From JBDHZU01 sp039812085 (GTDB lineage: Bacteria; Actinomycetota; Actinomycetes; S36-B12; UBA10799): a stretch of 42,342 nt of DNA. Location: assembly GCA_039812085.1 (NCBI GenBank), contig JBDHZU010000004.1, forward strand, positions 1 through 42,342. The letters run 5' to 3'. Made by a program: the position numbers and the translations under genes. Positions 9,097 through 16,533 of the stretch are shown here, piece after piece. Within the stretch, counting starts at the first letter, position 1, and each line of letters begins with the position of its first letter. The notes beneath the pieces are model-generated. The model was given only the letters and a program-made list of their open reading frames with translations. It was not told the origin of the DNA and ran no database searches.

Positions 9097-9536
9097 CGCT
9101 GAAGGTTCATCACCTGCGCCCTGCGCCAGGTGCAAAGAAAGCCAAGACCCGCGTCGGTCGTGGTGAAGCGGGTTCGCGCGGTAAGACCGCCGGTCGCGGT
9201 ACTAAGGGCACTAAGGCACGTAACACCGTCTCGGCAGGTTTCGAGGGTGGACAGATGCCGTTGCACATGCGGCTGCCGAAGCTCAAGGGCTTCAAGAACC
9301 GCAACAAGACGCCTTTCCAGGTCGTCAGCGTGCAACGTCTCGGCGAATTGTTCCCCGACGGTGGACAGATCGGCGTGGATGAACTGGTCGCAGCCGGTGC
9401 GGTGCGTAAGAATCAGCCGGTGAAGATTCTGGGTACCGGAGAGCTCTCCGTGGCATTGAACGTGTCGGCGAATGCCTTCTCGGCAACTGCCAAGGAGAAG
9501 CTGTCAGCCGCGGGTGGTTCCGCGGTCGAGGTCTGA
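9093..9536 (+). CDS. rplO: 50S ribosomal protein L15
   Basis: L15 is a late-assembly protein that holds several 23S domains together. The 147-residue product starts MTLKVHHLRPAPGAKKAKTR and has the glycine-rich extended region RGEAGSRGKTAGRGTKGTKA and the VNVxxL-like C-terminal part. It overlaps rpmD at its start and is followed by secY after 7 bases. Confidence 0.96.
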   Translation: MTLKVHHLRPAPGAKKAKTRVGRGEAGSRGKTAGRGTKGTKARNTVSAGFEGGQMPLHMRLPKLKGFKNRNKTPFQVVSVQRLGELFPDGGQIGVDELVAAGAVRKNQPVKILGTGELSVALNVSANAFSATAKEKLSAAGGSAVEV

Positions 9537-9543
9537 TCTCACC

Positions 9544-10842
9544 GTGCAACTGTCAGCGTTCGGCTCGGCGCTTCGCACTCCTGACCTGCGGAAGAAGATT
9601 CTCTTCACGCTGGCCCTGATTGCGATTTACCGCTTTGGCGCTGTCGTGCCCACTCCCGGAGTGGACTACTCGGCAATCGGCAAGTGCATCACCCTGACTC
9701 AGGACAACTCGCTCTATGGGTTGGTCAACCTGTTCTCCGGTGGTGCATTGCTGCGTTTGTCGGTGTTCGCGCTCGGGATCATGCCGTACATCACCGCCAG
9801 CATCATCATTCAGTTGCTGGTCGTGGTGATTCCGCGACTGGAAGCGTTGAAGCAAGAAGGCCAAGCTGGCCAAGCAAAGCTGACGCAGTACACGCGTTAC
9901 CTGACGATCGGGCTGGCGATTCTGCAGTCCACGACGATCCTCACCCTGGCCCGTACCCCAGGTCGACTGTTCCAAGGGTGCAGCGAGCAACTAATCCCGA
10001 ACCAGTCCATTCCGCTGATCATCTCGATGGTCATCTGTCTGACGGCTGGTACCGCTGTGATCATGTGGTTCGGCGAACTCATCACCGACAAGGGAATCGG
10101 CAACGGTATGTCGCTGCTGATTTTCGCGTCCATCGTGGCCACCATGCCTGGACAGTTCGCCAACATCTTCACCTCCAAGGGCGGTTTCACCTTCGCGCTA
10201 GTGATTGCCGTGGGCATCCTGGTGATCGCAGCCGTGGTCTACGTGGAGCAAGCGCAACGTCGTATCCCGGTCCAGTACGCCAAGAAGATGGTCGGCTCCA
10301 AGCAGTACGGCGGTGCCTCGACCTACATCCCGTTGAAGGTCAACATGGCCGGTGTTATCCCGGTCATCTTCGCGTCCTCACTGCTCTACATTCCGTACCT
10401 ACTCGTGACGTTGACGGGATCGCAGTCGAAGTGGGCGCTATGGATCTCGCAGAACCTGCAGAACGGCACCGAGACCTGGTACATGGTCTTCTACTTCTTC
10501 CTGATCCTTGGATTCGCCTTCTTCTACGTGGCCATCACGTTCAATCCGGTGGAAGTCGCGGACAACATGAAGAAGTACGGCGGGTTCATCCCCGGAATCC
10601 GTGCAGGCCGACCAACCGCTGAATACCTCGACTACGTATTGACGCGATTGACCGTCCCCGGATCGATCTACCTGGCGATCATTGCGATTCTGCCGTTCAT
10701 CGCCTTTGGTGGTCTTGGCCTTGGCCAGAGCTTCTTGTTCGGTGGCACCAGCCTGCTCATCATGGTGGGCGTTGGCCTGGACACGGTGAAGCAGTTGGAA
10801 TCGCAGTTACAACAACGCAACTACGAGGGCTTCCTTCGGTAA
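9544..10842 (+). CDS. secY: Preprotein translocase subunit SecY
   Basis: SecY forms the protein-conducting channel of the Sec system in the inner membrane with SecE and SecG. GTG 9544 gives a 432-residue product starting with QLSAFGSALRTPDLRKKI, the usual SecY start; the open frame extends further upstream only inside rplO. Ten hydrophobic membrane segments can be traced, with the conserved LFSGGALLRLSVFALGIMPY and the cytoplasmic loop ending GGFIPGIRAGRPTAEYLD. In most actinobacteria adk follows at once; here 1.27 kb of accessory sequence intervenes. Confidence 0.97.
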   Translation: MQLSAFGSALRTPDLRKKILFTLALIAIYRFGAVVPTPGVDYSAIGKCITLTQDNSLYGLVNLFSGGALLRLSVFALGIMPYITASIIIQLLVVVIPRLEALKQEGQAGQAKLTQYTRYLTIGLAILQSTTILTLARTPGRLFQGCSEQLIPNQSIPLIISMVICLTAGTAVIMWFGELITDKGIGNGMSLLIFASIVATMPGQFANIFTSKGGFTFALVIAVGILVIAAVVYVEQAQRRIPVQYAKKMVGSKQYGGASTYIPLKVNMAGVIPVIFASSLLYIPYLLVTLTGSQSKWALWISQNLQNGTETWYMVFYFFLILGFAFFYVAITFNPVEVADNMKKYGGFIPGIRAGRPTAEYLDYVLTRLTVPGSIYLAIIAILPFIAFGGLGLGQSFLFGGTSLLIMVGVGLDTVKQLESQLQQRNYEGFLR

Positions 10843-10948
10843 TTGGGAGCCGCCTCGTCACCGCGGACGGCGTTCTCGGTCGGCTTGCCTGCAATTTGCA
10901 GGCGGCGCTCCCTGCGGCCTTGTCCGCGTCAACGCTTCGGCTCCAATT
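10841..10948 (+). terminator. Nested palindromic block starting at the secY stop codon
   Basis: Outer arms AATTGGGAGCCG (10841-10852) and CGGCTCCAATT (10938-10948) pair with one bulged G. Inside them CGCGGAC (10862-10868) pairs with GTCCGCG (10922-10928), and GCCTGC (10887-10892) pairs with GCAGGC (10898-10903) around AATTT. The block could fold as one long branched stem ending the secY transcript, although no T-run follows. Its inner right half is repeated at 11119-11154, so it may also be a mobile palindromic repeat. Confidence 0.4.
10898..10934 (+). repeat. Interspersed repeat, copy A
   Basis: A 23-base string at 10898-10920 (starts GCAGGCGGCGCTCC) recurs exactly at 11119-11141, and in both copies it is followed after a few bases by TGTC, one variable base and GCGTCAACG. 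A shorter relative (AGGCGGCGCT then TGCTCCGCCT, a 6-bp hairpin) lies at 11041-11060. I do not recognise the family; it is not an insertion sequence. Confidence 0.7.
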
Positions 10949-10956
10949 CCAGTCTT

Positions 10957-11013
10957 ATAAACATAAATGTGCGTAATAAACATAAACGTGCGTAATAAAC
11001 ATAAACGTGCGTA
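10957..11013 (+). repeat. Three tandem copies of a 19-base unit
   Basis: The unit ATAAACATAAACGTGCGTA is present exactly at 10976-10994 and 10995-11013, and with one change (C to T) at 10957-10975. It is AT-rich and unlike the surrounding sequence. The last GTGCGT also forms the left arm of the hairpin at 11007-11034. It could be a protein-binding array, a remnant of insertion, or a variable-number repeat. Confidence 0.85.
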
Positions 11014-11038
11014 CGGAGTGTTGATCGCACGCACTTTT
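11007..11038 (+). terminator. Possible Rho-independent terminator
   Basis: GTGCGT (11007-11012) pairs with ACGCAC (11029-11034), directly followed by TTTT. The loop is 16 bases, long for a terminator. It could end transcription coming from secY before the reverse-strand gene at 11149-11832. Confidence 0.35.
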
Positions 11039-11118
11039 GTAGGCGGCGCTTGCTCCGCCTTGGATCTGGCACCGCCAGTTCCAGCGAAGTCTGAGTAATA
11101 GGTTTCCGGTGTCAGCTG

Positions 11119-11154
11119 GCAGGCGGCGCTCCCTGCGGCCTGTCTGCGTCAACG
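11119..11154 (+). repeat. Interspersed repeat, copy B, reaching the end of the Abi-like gene
   Basis: This is the second copy of the repeat at 10898-10934. Its terminal GCGTCAACG (11146-11154) contains TCA at 11149-11151, which on the reverse strand is the TGA stop of the Abi-like gene. The last codons of that gene therefore come from the repeat, suggesting repeat insertion or recombination at the 3' end of the gene. Confidence 0.7.
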
Positions 11155-11832
11155 TTTTCGGCGCTCAATGTGCGGCATTGCGCTAATAATTTCTGAAAGC
11201 GGACTCTTTGCAGAGACCCAGTTCGCCGCGTCCACGTGGATGCATCTGGCCAATTCGACTGCGGAGTGCAAGTCTTGTTGCAGGTCGCGTCTATGCAGAG
11301 GCTCATGGTGGGCAGCTCGGTTTCTGACAAACGTCAGGCGGTCCATGTGCGATTCCACGCAAGCTCGTCGTTTGCTGATATCTGCAGGGCCATTGGGAAA
11401 GCCGTTAGAGAGTGCAGGGATCCACAGCGTGGTTAGGTAGCGGCTGGCGACTAGGTATCTCCAAAATCCCAACGAAAGTTCCGCAATGATTTTGCCGTGG
11501 GAAGGGAGCGTCTTGCTTCGCGTCGCCCGTGATGCAGCTATGTGAAGATCGCTGGTTCCTTTCTGGTCGAGCGGAGCCGACTCAAACCAGCTTGTCTCAC
11601 CCCTATCAATCGCCCACTTCGTCAGGTGAGTGTCCATTGCATTTCTCGCTAAGACCTCGACCATCCCAACGGTCTGGAGAACACCTGCCGACGCCTGCAT
11701 GTTCCACTCGTAGAGTTCGAAGCTGCGAAACAGATCGTTTTTGGCGGCTTTCCGGTAGGAGCTCATTCGCTGGTTGCTTAAGAGCTTCTCGATAACGCGA
11801 TAGTCCCAAGGCGGAGGTTTAAGGCTTGACAC
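11149..11832 (-). CDS. Abi-like protein with HEPN-type RNase motif
   Basis: The 227-residue product resembles the Abi-like proteins of actinobacteria: an N-terminal region with SSYRKAAKNDLFRSFELYEWN (residues 24-44, quoted only as key pattern YxxA...ALxLYxWN), GMVEVLARNAMDTHL, and a C-terminal RNRAAHHEP at 170-178. Arg170 to His175 fits the R-x4-H catalytic motif of HEPN ribonucleases. Such proteins are linked to phage abortive infection or toxin-antitoxin action. I chose GTG 11832 because GGAAGGAA lies about 6 bases upstream; a TTG at 11850 is also in frame. No antitoxin gene is adjacent. It stands alone, reverse to the ribosomal genes, between secY and adk and beside repeats, so it is probably acquired. 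The function is inferred from the family, not shown. Confidence 0.75.
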   Translation of the reverse strand: MSSLKPPPWDYRVIEKLLSNQRMSSYRKAAKNDLFRSFELYEWNMQASAGVLQTVGMVEVLARNAMDTHLTKWAIDRGETSWFESAPLDQKGTSDLHIAASRATRSKTLPSHGKIIAELSLGFWRYLVASRYLTTLWIPALSNGFPNGPADISKRRACVESHMDRLTFVRNRAAHHEPLHRRDLQQDLHSAVELARCIHVDAANWVSAKSPLSEIISAMPHIERRKR

Positions 11833-11858
11833 AACGAATTCCTTCCGCAAGAGTTGAA

Positions 11859-11911
11859 AACGAAGACCCCGGAACGATCACTGGCCCTGGCCACATCGCC
11901 GGGGTTTCGTT
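11859..11911 (-). promoter_or_regulatory. Strong stem-loop in the leader of the Abi-like gene
   Basis: AACGAAGACCCCGG (11859-11872) pairs with CCGGGGTTTCGTT (11899-11911): 13 base pairs with one bulge. A second small stem, TGGCC/GGCCA (11882-11886, 11889-11893), lies in the loop. On the reverse strand the hairpin is followed by a T-rich run before the gene start, so it could act as an attenuator of the Abi-like gene or as a shared terminator that insulates it from adk. Confidence 0.45.
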
Positions 11912-11941
11912 CGTGAGAGTGATGCTTGCTGTGAGGTTGTG

Positions 11942-11970
11942 GTTTGAAATACGAAGCCAAATTTTCAAAC
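11942..11970. promoter_or_regulatory. AT-rich inverted repeat between the Abi-like gene and adk
   Basis: GTTTGAAA (11942-11949) and TTTCAAAC (11963-11970) are perfect inverted repeats separated by 13 bases. They lie in the divergent intergenic region and look like an operator for a dimeric regulator, although no regulator gene is adjacent. Confidence 0.35.
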
Positions 11971-12115
11971 TAGATGATCAGCTCAGGGTTGGGTGCAGGT
12001 AGTCGCTTGTGGACAAGCGGGCCTAAAGCGCTAGCTGGGTGGCACAGGCGAGCCACTTCCTGTCAGGTTGGCTAGGCTCAACACGTTTCACGTTTCGCTA
12101 CTGAAGGGTCACACG

Positions 12116-12679
12116 ATGCGCCTCGTTCTGATGGGTCCTCCCGGTGCCGGCAAGGGCACGCAAGCTGCCGTTATCTCGGAGAAGCTCGATATCCCACATA
12201 TTTCGACGGGTGAGATCTTCCGCGCGAACGTCGGCGAGGGCACTGAACTTGGCGTCAAGGCCAAGGAATACATGGACAAGGGTGAGTACGTCCCGGACGA
12301 GATCACCAATGCGATGGTCGCGGATCGTTTGGCTCAGCCGGATACAGACAATGGTTTCCTGCTGGACGGTTACCCCCGCACCCTGGATCAGGTTGGTGAA
12401 CTGCGCACCATCCTCGAAGGGTTGGGCACTCCGCTGGACAAGGTCGTTGAGATCACCGCAGACACTGATGCTGTTGTGGAACGCCTCCTCGCCCGTGCGG
12501 AGAAGGAAGGCCGCGCGGACGACACCGAAGAGGTCATCCGTCGCCGCATGGAGATTTACGCCGAACAGACCGAACCCTTGGTCAACGTTTATGAAGGCGA
12601 AGGTCTGCTGGTCAAGGTCGATGGCATGGGTTCCGTCGATGAGGTATCCGAGCGTTTGCTCACCGCCCTGGACGCTTAA
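12116..12679 (+). CDS. adk: Adenylate kinase
   Basis: It catalyses ATP + AMP to 2 ADP in the cytoplasm. ATG 12116 gives 187 residues and the family start MRLVLMGPPGAGKGTQ, whose P-loop is residues 7-15; GAAGGG lies upstream. The LID region is short and lacks zinc cysteines, as usual in actinobacteria. It is separated from secY by the accessory interval and so must have its own promoter; a leader sequence (12031-12044) shares 14 bases with the rpsJ leader. Confidence 0.96.
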   Translation: MRLVLMGPPGAGKGTQAAVISEKLDIPHISTGEIFRANVGEGTELGVKAKEYMDKGEYVPDEITNAMVADRLAQPDTDNGFLLDGYPRTLDQVGELRTILEGLGTPLDKVVEITADTDAVVERLLARAEKEGRADDTEEVIRRRMEIYAEQTEPLVNVYEGEGLLVKVDGMGSVDEVSERLLTALDA

Positions 12680-12690
12680 TTACTCATCCG

Positions 12691-13008
12691 GTGGCCGACG
12701 ACGAACTGCCGCCGTGGCTGCATCAGGTCGATGATGACGTCATCACGATTTCGGTGCGCCTCGTTCCACGTGCCTCACGGGCGCAAGTGATCGGTACACA
12801 TGGCGACGATCTGCGGATCAGCGTGACTGCTCCGCCAGAAGACGGCAAAGCGAATAAGGCGTTGGTGTCGTTGTTGGCGAAGACTCTAGGAGTTGCCCGA
12901 TCCAGGGTGGAACTCGCATCTGGTCACGCGTCCCGATCCAAGGTGGTCGCTATTGCGGGTCTGGACGCAGCAGAAGTCCGGCGAATAATGGATCAGTCGC
13001 AGACCTAA
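12691..13008 (+). CDS. YggU/DUF167 family protein
   Basis: The 105-residue product has the DUF167 pattern: VRLVPRASRAQVIG, then APPEDGKANKALVSLLAKTL and a C-terminal ASRSKVVAIAGL. The fold is known from E. coli YggU and archaeal relatives but its biochemical role is not established. GTG 12691 is 11 bases after adk, so the two are probably co-transcribed. It ends 14 bases before the convergent lipoprotein gene. Confidence 0.85.
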   Translation: MADDELPPWLHQVDDDVITISVRLVPRASRAQVIGTHGDDLRISVTAPPEDGKANKALVSLLAKTLGVARSRVELASGHASRSKVVAIAGLDAAEVRRIMDQSQT

Positions 13009-13022
13009 GACGCAATCTCGTG

Positions 13023-13589
13023 TTAGCAGGATTTCTGGCCGAGTTTTGCTGAGCGGCTGTCGGTGTATTGGTAAGTGTCGCCGTCGTAGGTGTATGTGGT
13101 GGTCACACCGTCGAAGCTGCCTCGTCCAGATCTGGTGGTGCCGATTCGTAACACGAGTTCATATGTTTGGTTAGCAGCGATTTCTGCGCCGATGGCTGGG
13201 ATCCGCTTGTCCCATTGGTAAGCGGGAGCGAGATAGTCCGCTGGGTTGATAGGCCACTCGTCGATCAGTGTGCGTCCAGGTGGCACTTCTCCTGGTACGA
13301 GCACTGAGTCGTATAACGAAACGTTGTGAGCGTTGACCAACTTGATGTTTTGAATGCGCACTCCAGAGGTTCCAGAGTTTGTCAACGTCCGTGCTCCAAA
13401 GGCATTTTGACGTTTACCCCAAGATGCGCATGACTCAACCGGATCGAAGGTACCGACCGTTTCCACCGTATTGATCGGGCCATCAGTTGGTAGAGATCCT
13501 TGCGTGTCTGTAGGTCGGCAACCGGCAAGGGCGAGCAAAACGAGTATTGAAAAACCCCATCGGCTGCAGGCTTGAGAAAGCGTGGTCAT
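13023..13589 (-). CDS. Putative lipoprotein of unknown function
   Basis: The product starts at ATG 13589 (188 residues) with a lipoprotein signal peptide ending LALAGC; Cys24 is the predicted lipidated residue. The open frame extends upstream but inside the neighbouring gene. The mature part is rich in Thr, Tyr and Gly, with a final pair of cysteines (Cys about 49 and the last residue) that could form a disulfide. No enzyme motif is recognised. ATG overlaps the stop of the upstream secreted-protein gene (ATGA), so the two are co-translated and may act together at the cell surface. Confidence 0.75.
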   Translation of the reverse strand: MTTLSQACSRWGFSILVLLALAGCRPTDTQGSLPTDGPINTVETVGTFDPVESCASWGKRQNAFGARTLTNSGTSGVRIQNIKLVNAHNVSLYDSVLVPGEVPPGRTLIDEWPINPADYLAPAYQWDKRIPAIGAEIAANQTYELVLRIGTTRSGRGSFDGVTTTYTYDGDTYQYTDSRSAKLGQKSC

Positions 13590-14710
13590 CCGATGACAAC
13601 CGTTCGCCCTGGGTTCGATAAGGCTGAACCGAAATAACCGCACACTCGCACGGTTTGTTCACGTTTCCGAGGTTTAACGGTGACCCTAACGGCTTGACTG
13701 TAGCCAGCGCGAGAGGTCAGGTTGACGACTCCGGCGATTGAGGCACCCTTTAGCGTGGTACTGGCTACTCCACGAGTTACTGAATTTCCAAGACCATATT
13801 TGATCTTTCCGCTACAACGAGTACTCACGTTAATGCCTTTTGTACTGGGTCGTTTCCTGCTGGTGGTGGACAGGTCGCCGCCGTTGAAACCCTCAGGTCG
13901 CCATTCCTCCCACTGGCGATCTTTGACGATGGGGCGATCGCCCTGCCAGTAGACAACTTTCTGGCGCAGTCGCCATTTGACGTAATACCCCTTTGTGCGG
14001 GCCATCTTGGTTCCAACCCCAACCAGAGGCGCGAGAGGGATTTCCACTCCGGAGTCGATCGTTCGAGTGGCCTGCTGACTAAATGAGACTTGACCTTTAT
14101 AAGAGAACTTGATGCCTACACCCAGAGTTGCTGTACCGGAGGCGGTGAACTTCAGAGCTGCTACCCCTTTGGAAGTGGCAGATCGCAACTGGCCGAGGGT
14201 AACGGCAGGGCCGCTTTCGGCAAGTTTGGTGTAACGGACCGCTCCGTAGGTTGGTGCGCTGCTTGCTCGTGTGGTGTTTGTGGACTTGAGTTCGACCGTC
14301 ACATCCGAAGGCGTGGAATTGGAGGATCGTGACGACAGCTTGATCAGTTGACTGTGGGTGAAGAAACGGTTCACTTCCGTATACCCGGGTGCGCTGACTC
14401 TCATTTCTAGCGAGGAATTGCTGCCTGGGTTGAGCGAACTCCCTGTGTGAAAGCGACCACCATCGTTGGTGGCTCCCTTCGCCACGATGTGGGGTTGATA
14501 AGACTGCCCCACCCGCATCTGGCGGATGCTTTTCTCAGAAGCCAGTTTGACGATAGACACCGTCGCGCCAGGGATGGATCGCCCAGTGGAATCGACGACG
14601 TGCAAAGCCATGCCTGTTGTGGCATTTGCGGGAGAGGCCAGCCCGGTGACGGCACCAAACGAAAGGGCCCCTGCGGTCACTGATGCTGCACACAGTTGAG
14701 ATAAAGACAC
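13586..14710 (-). CDS. Secreted protein with N-terminal carboxypeptidase-regulatory-like domain
   Basis: The 374-residue product has a signal peptide with a likely cut after ANA (residues 28-30). Residues about 34-130 look like a beta-sandwich of the carboxypeptidase-regulatory/transthyretin type (GRSIPGATVSIVK, then NDGGRF and MRVSAPGY). The remaining part is rich in Ser, Thr and Lys and has two cysteines (CSGKIKYGLG and RVCGYFG) but no motif I know. GTG 14710 is the only suitable start; AGGAGG lies 12 bases upstream. It is coupled to the lipoprotein gene. A structural or adhesive role is only a guess. Confidence 0.75.
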   Translation of the reverse strand: MSLSQLCAASVTAGALSFGAVTGLASPANATTGMALHVVDSTGRSIPGATVSIVKLASEKSIRQMRVGQSYQPHIVAKGATNDGGRFHTGSSLNPGSNSSLEMRVSAPGYTEVNRFFTHSQLIKLSSRSSNSTPSDVTVELKSTNTTRASSAPTYGAVRYTKLAESGPAVTLGQLRSATSKGVAALKFTASGTATLGVGIKFSYKGQVSFSQQATRTIDSGVEIPLAPLVGVGTKMARTKGYYVKWRLRQKVVYWQGDRPIVKDRQWEEWRPEGFNGGDLSTTSRKRPSTKGINVSTRCSGKIKYGLGNSVTRGVASTTLKGASIAGVVNLTSRAGYSQAVRVTVKPRKREQTVRVCGYFGSALSNPGRTVVIG

Positions 14711-14794
14711 TGGTACTACTCGCCTCCTGAAGGTCGCCCGTACAAGATCATGAACGGGGGGACACTAGCAGCGCCCCTTGTTCGCGCGGCGGAT

Positions 14795-14821
14795 TAACAG
14801 CGGCGGCGTGTTTGACGTTCC
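14795..14821 (-). promoter_or_regulatory. Possible ECF-sigma promoter of the secreted-protein pair
   Basis: On the reverse strand GGAAC (14821-14817) is followed after 18 bases by GTTA (14798-14795). This matches the GGAAT-N18-GTT type of promoter read by SigR/SigH-like ECF factors of actinobacteria. It lies about 85 bases before the GTG at 14710. Such short motifs occur by chance, so confidence is low. Confidence 0.3.
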
Positions 14822-14841
14822 GGCGGCTGATGGAAAGGTGA

Positions 14842-16533
14842 CTAAGACGCGGCGACCACTTCGCGGGCTCGTTCAATAGCCGCGGGGGTGCTGTCGAACA
14901 GGCTGCCGTTGATGCGCAGTTCTTCGGCAATTCCGGTTGCTTCCAGTAGTGGCAGGAATCGTTGAGGAAGTCCCGAGACGAACACCGTGATCCCTCGATG
15001 CTGGAGATCATGGATGGTTCCTGTCAGTACTGATGCGCCAGTGGCGTCCAATGACGTCACATGAGACAAGCGCAGAACAGCCACTCGAATCGTGCTTAAT
15101 TCCGACAGCTCTACCAATGCCGTGTGCGCGACACCGAAGAACAAAGGTCCGTCGAAACGGAAAGCGGCAATGTGCTCGTCGAGTAGTGAGTGCTCTTCGT
15201 CGCGAGAGGATTCAGTAGCGGCTTGTGCAACATCGAGTTCCGTCAACTCTGCCGAACGTGCCATATGGCGCAAAGCGAAACCGCCAGCCGCGATGATCCC
15301 CAAAATCACTGCCGTCGCCAGATCGAGTACGACGGTTGCAACAAAAGTCACCAGGAATACAACCGCGTCGCTGCGACTGGCCTGGAACAAGCTCCGAATG
15401 TTGGAAGCGTCGACCATCCGCACGGCAGTCGCGATCAGGACGCCACCCAAAGCGGCCAGCGGAATCAACGCCACCAACCATGACAACGCCAGCACGACGA
15501 CCAGCAAAACCACGGAATGAATGACTGCAGCCAGTCGTGAACGGGCACCTGTGCGGACATTGACGGCGGTGCGCGCGATGGCGGCTGTCGCTGGCATTCC
15601 ACCGAACAGCGGACTTGCCAGGTTGGCGATTCCTTGGCCGAATAGCTCGCGATCTGGATCGTGGTGATTGGAAACCGTCATGGCGTCAGCTGCCGTTGCG
15701 GACAACAGGCTTTCCAAAGCCGCCAGAGCGGCGACGGCGACTGCCGGCATAACTAGCGCCTTGAGATCAACGCCAGAGAACTCGGGTAGCTGGGGAGCGG
15801 GTAGATGGTCGGGCAATGCACCGATAGTGGGTGCGGGAATTTCTTGCCACCACACGATTAACGTGACAACTGAAATGGCAATGAGAGCAATGGGGATTGA
15901 TGGCCGGACGTGACGTTTGGCTGAGACGAGGATTGCGACCGCCACCAAACCGGCAATGACCACCGGCGCCCATTGTGGATGGTTGAACCACTGGGTCAGC
16001 GCATGGCCAGCGGCGGCAATAACACCTTCTTGTTGGGCTGGTTGACCTAAGAAACTTGGAACTTGTTGCAAAGCGATGATGACTGCGATCCCCAAGGTGA
16101 AGCCTTCGACCACAGGAAGTGGCACATAGCGCACGTACCGACCAAGACCAGCGATCGCCATGAGTACCAACAGAATTCCGGCGATCAGTCCCACGATGAA
16201 GATGCCCTGAATCCCTTGTGCGGCAACGATCGGGACGAGCACTACCGTCATGGCTCCGGTTGGCCCAGAAACCTGAACGTTGCTTCCGCCAAAGAGAGCG
16301 GCCAACACACCCGCGATGATGGCTGTCGCGAGTCCAGCTGTTGCACCCAGTCCCGAGGTGATGCCGAACGCCAGGGCCAGCGGCAAGGCAACGACTCCCA
16401 CCGTGATACCTGCCACCAGGTCTCGGCGCGGGGCAGTGCGCATTTGCGTGTAGTCGGACTTTCGTGGGGCCACCGACTTCAGTCGGTCAAGTAACCAAGT
16501 TGCAGACCGAGCAACAGAAACCTGCTCACTCAA
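14842..16533 (-). CDS. SulP-family anion transporter with STAS domain
   Basis: The 563-residue membrane protein belongs to the SLC26/SulP family, which imports sulfate, bicarbonate or other anions. The membrane domain covers about residues 35-415 (LVAGITVGVVALPLALAFGI, then GQGIANLASPLFGGMPATAA), followed by a cytoplasmic STAS domain from about residue 440 with SHVTSLDATGASVL. The substrate cannot be read from sequence; no sulfate-assimilation gene is next to it. The start is TTG 16533, overlapping the ArsR-family gene stop (TTGA), so repressor and transporter form an operon. Confidence 0.9.
   Translation of the reverse strand: MSEQVSVARSATWLLDRLKSVAPRKSDYTQMRTAPRRDLVAGITVGVVALPLALAFGITSGLGATAGLATAIIAGVLAALFGGSNVQVSGPTGAMTVVLVPIVAAQGIQGIFIVGLIAGILLVLMAIAGLGRYVRYVPLPVVEGFTLGIAVIIALQQVPSFLGQPAQQEGVIAAAGHALTQWFNHPQWAPVVIAGLVAVAILVSAKRHVRPSIPIALIAISVVTLIVWWQEIPAPTIGALPDHLPAPQLPEFSGVDLKALVMPAVAVAALAALESLLSATAADAMTVSNHHDPDRELFGQGIANLASPLFGGMPATAAIARTAVNVRTGARSRLAAVIHSVVLLVVVLALSWLVALIPLAALGGVLIATAVRMVDASNIRSLFQASRSDAVVFLVTFVATVVLDLATAVILGIIAAGGFALRHMARSAELTELDVAQAATESSRDEEHSLLDEHIAAFRFDGPLFFGVAHTALVELSELSTIRVAVLRLSHVTSLDATGASVLTGTIHDLQHRGITVFVSGLPQRFLPLLEATGIAEELRINGSLFDSTPAAIERAREVVAAS

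Noticed and set aside
10841..10948. Integron attC site in the secY downstream repeat
   Set aside because: The palindromes lack the paired RYYYAAC and GTTRRRY core sites and there is no integrase nearby.
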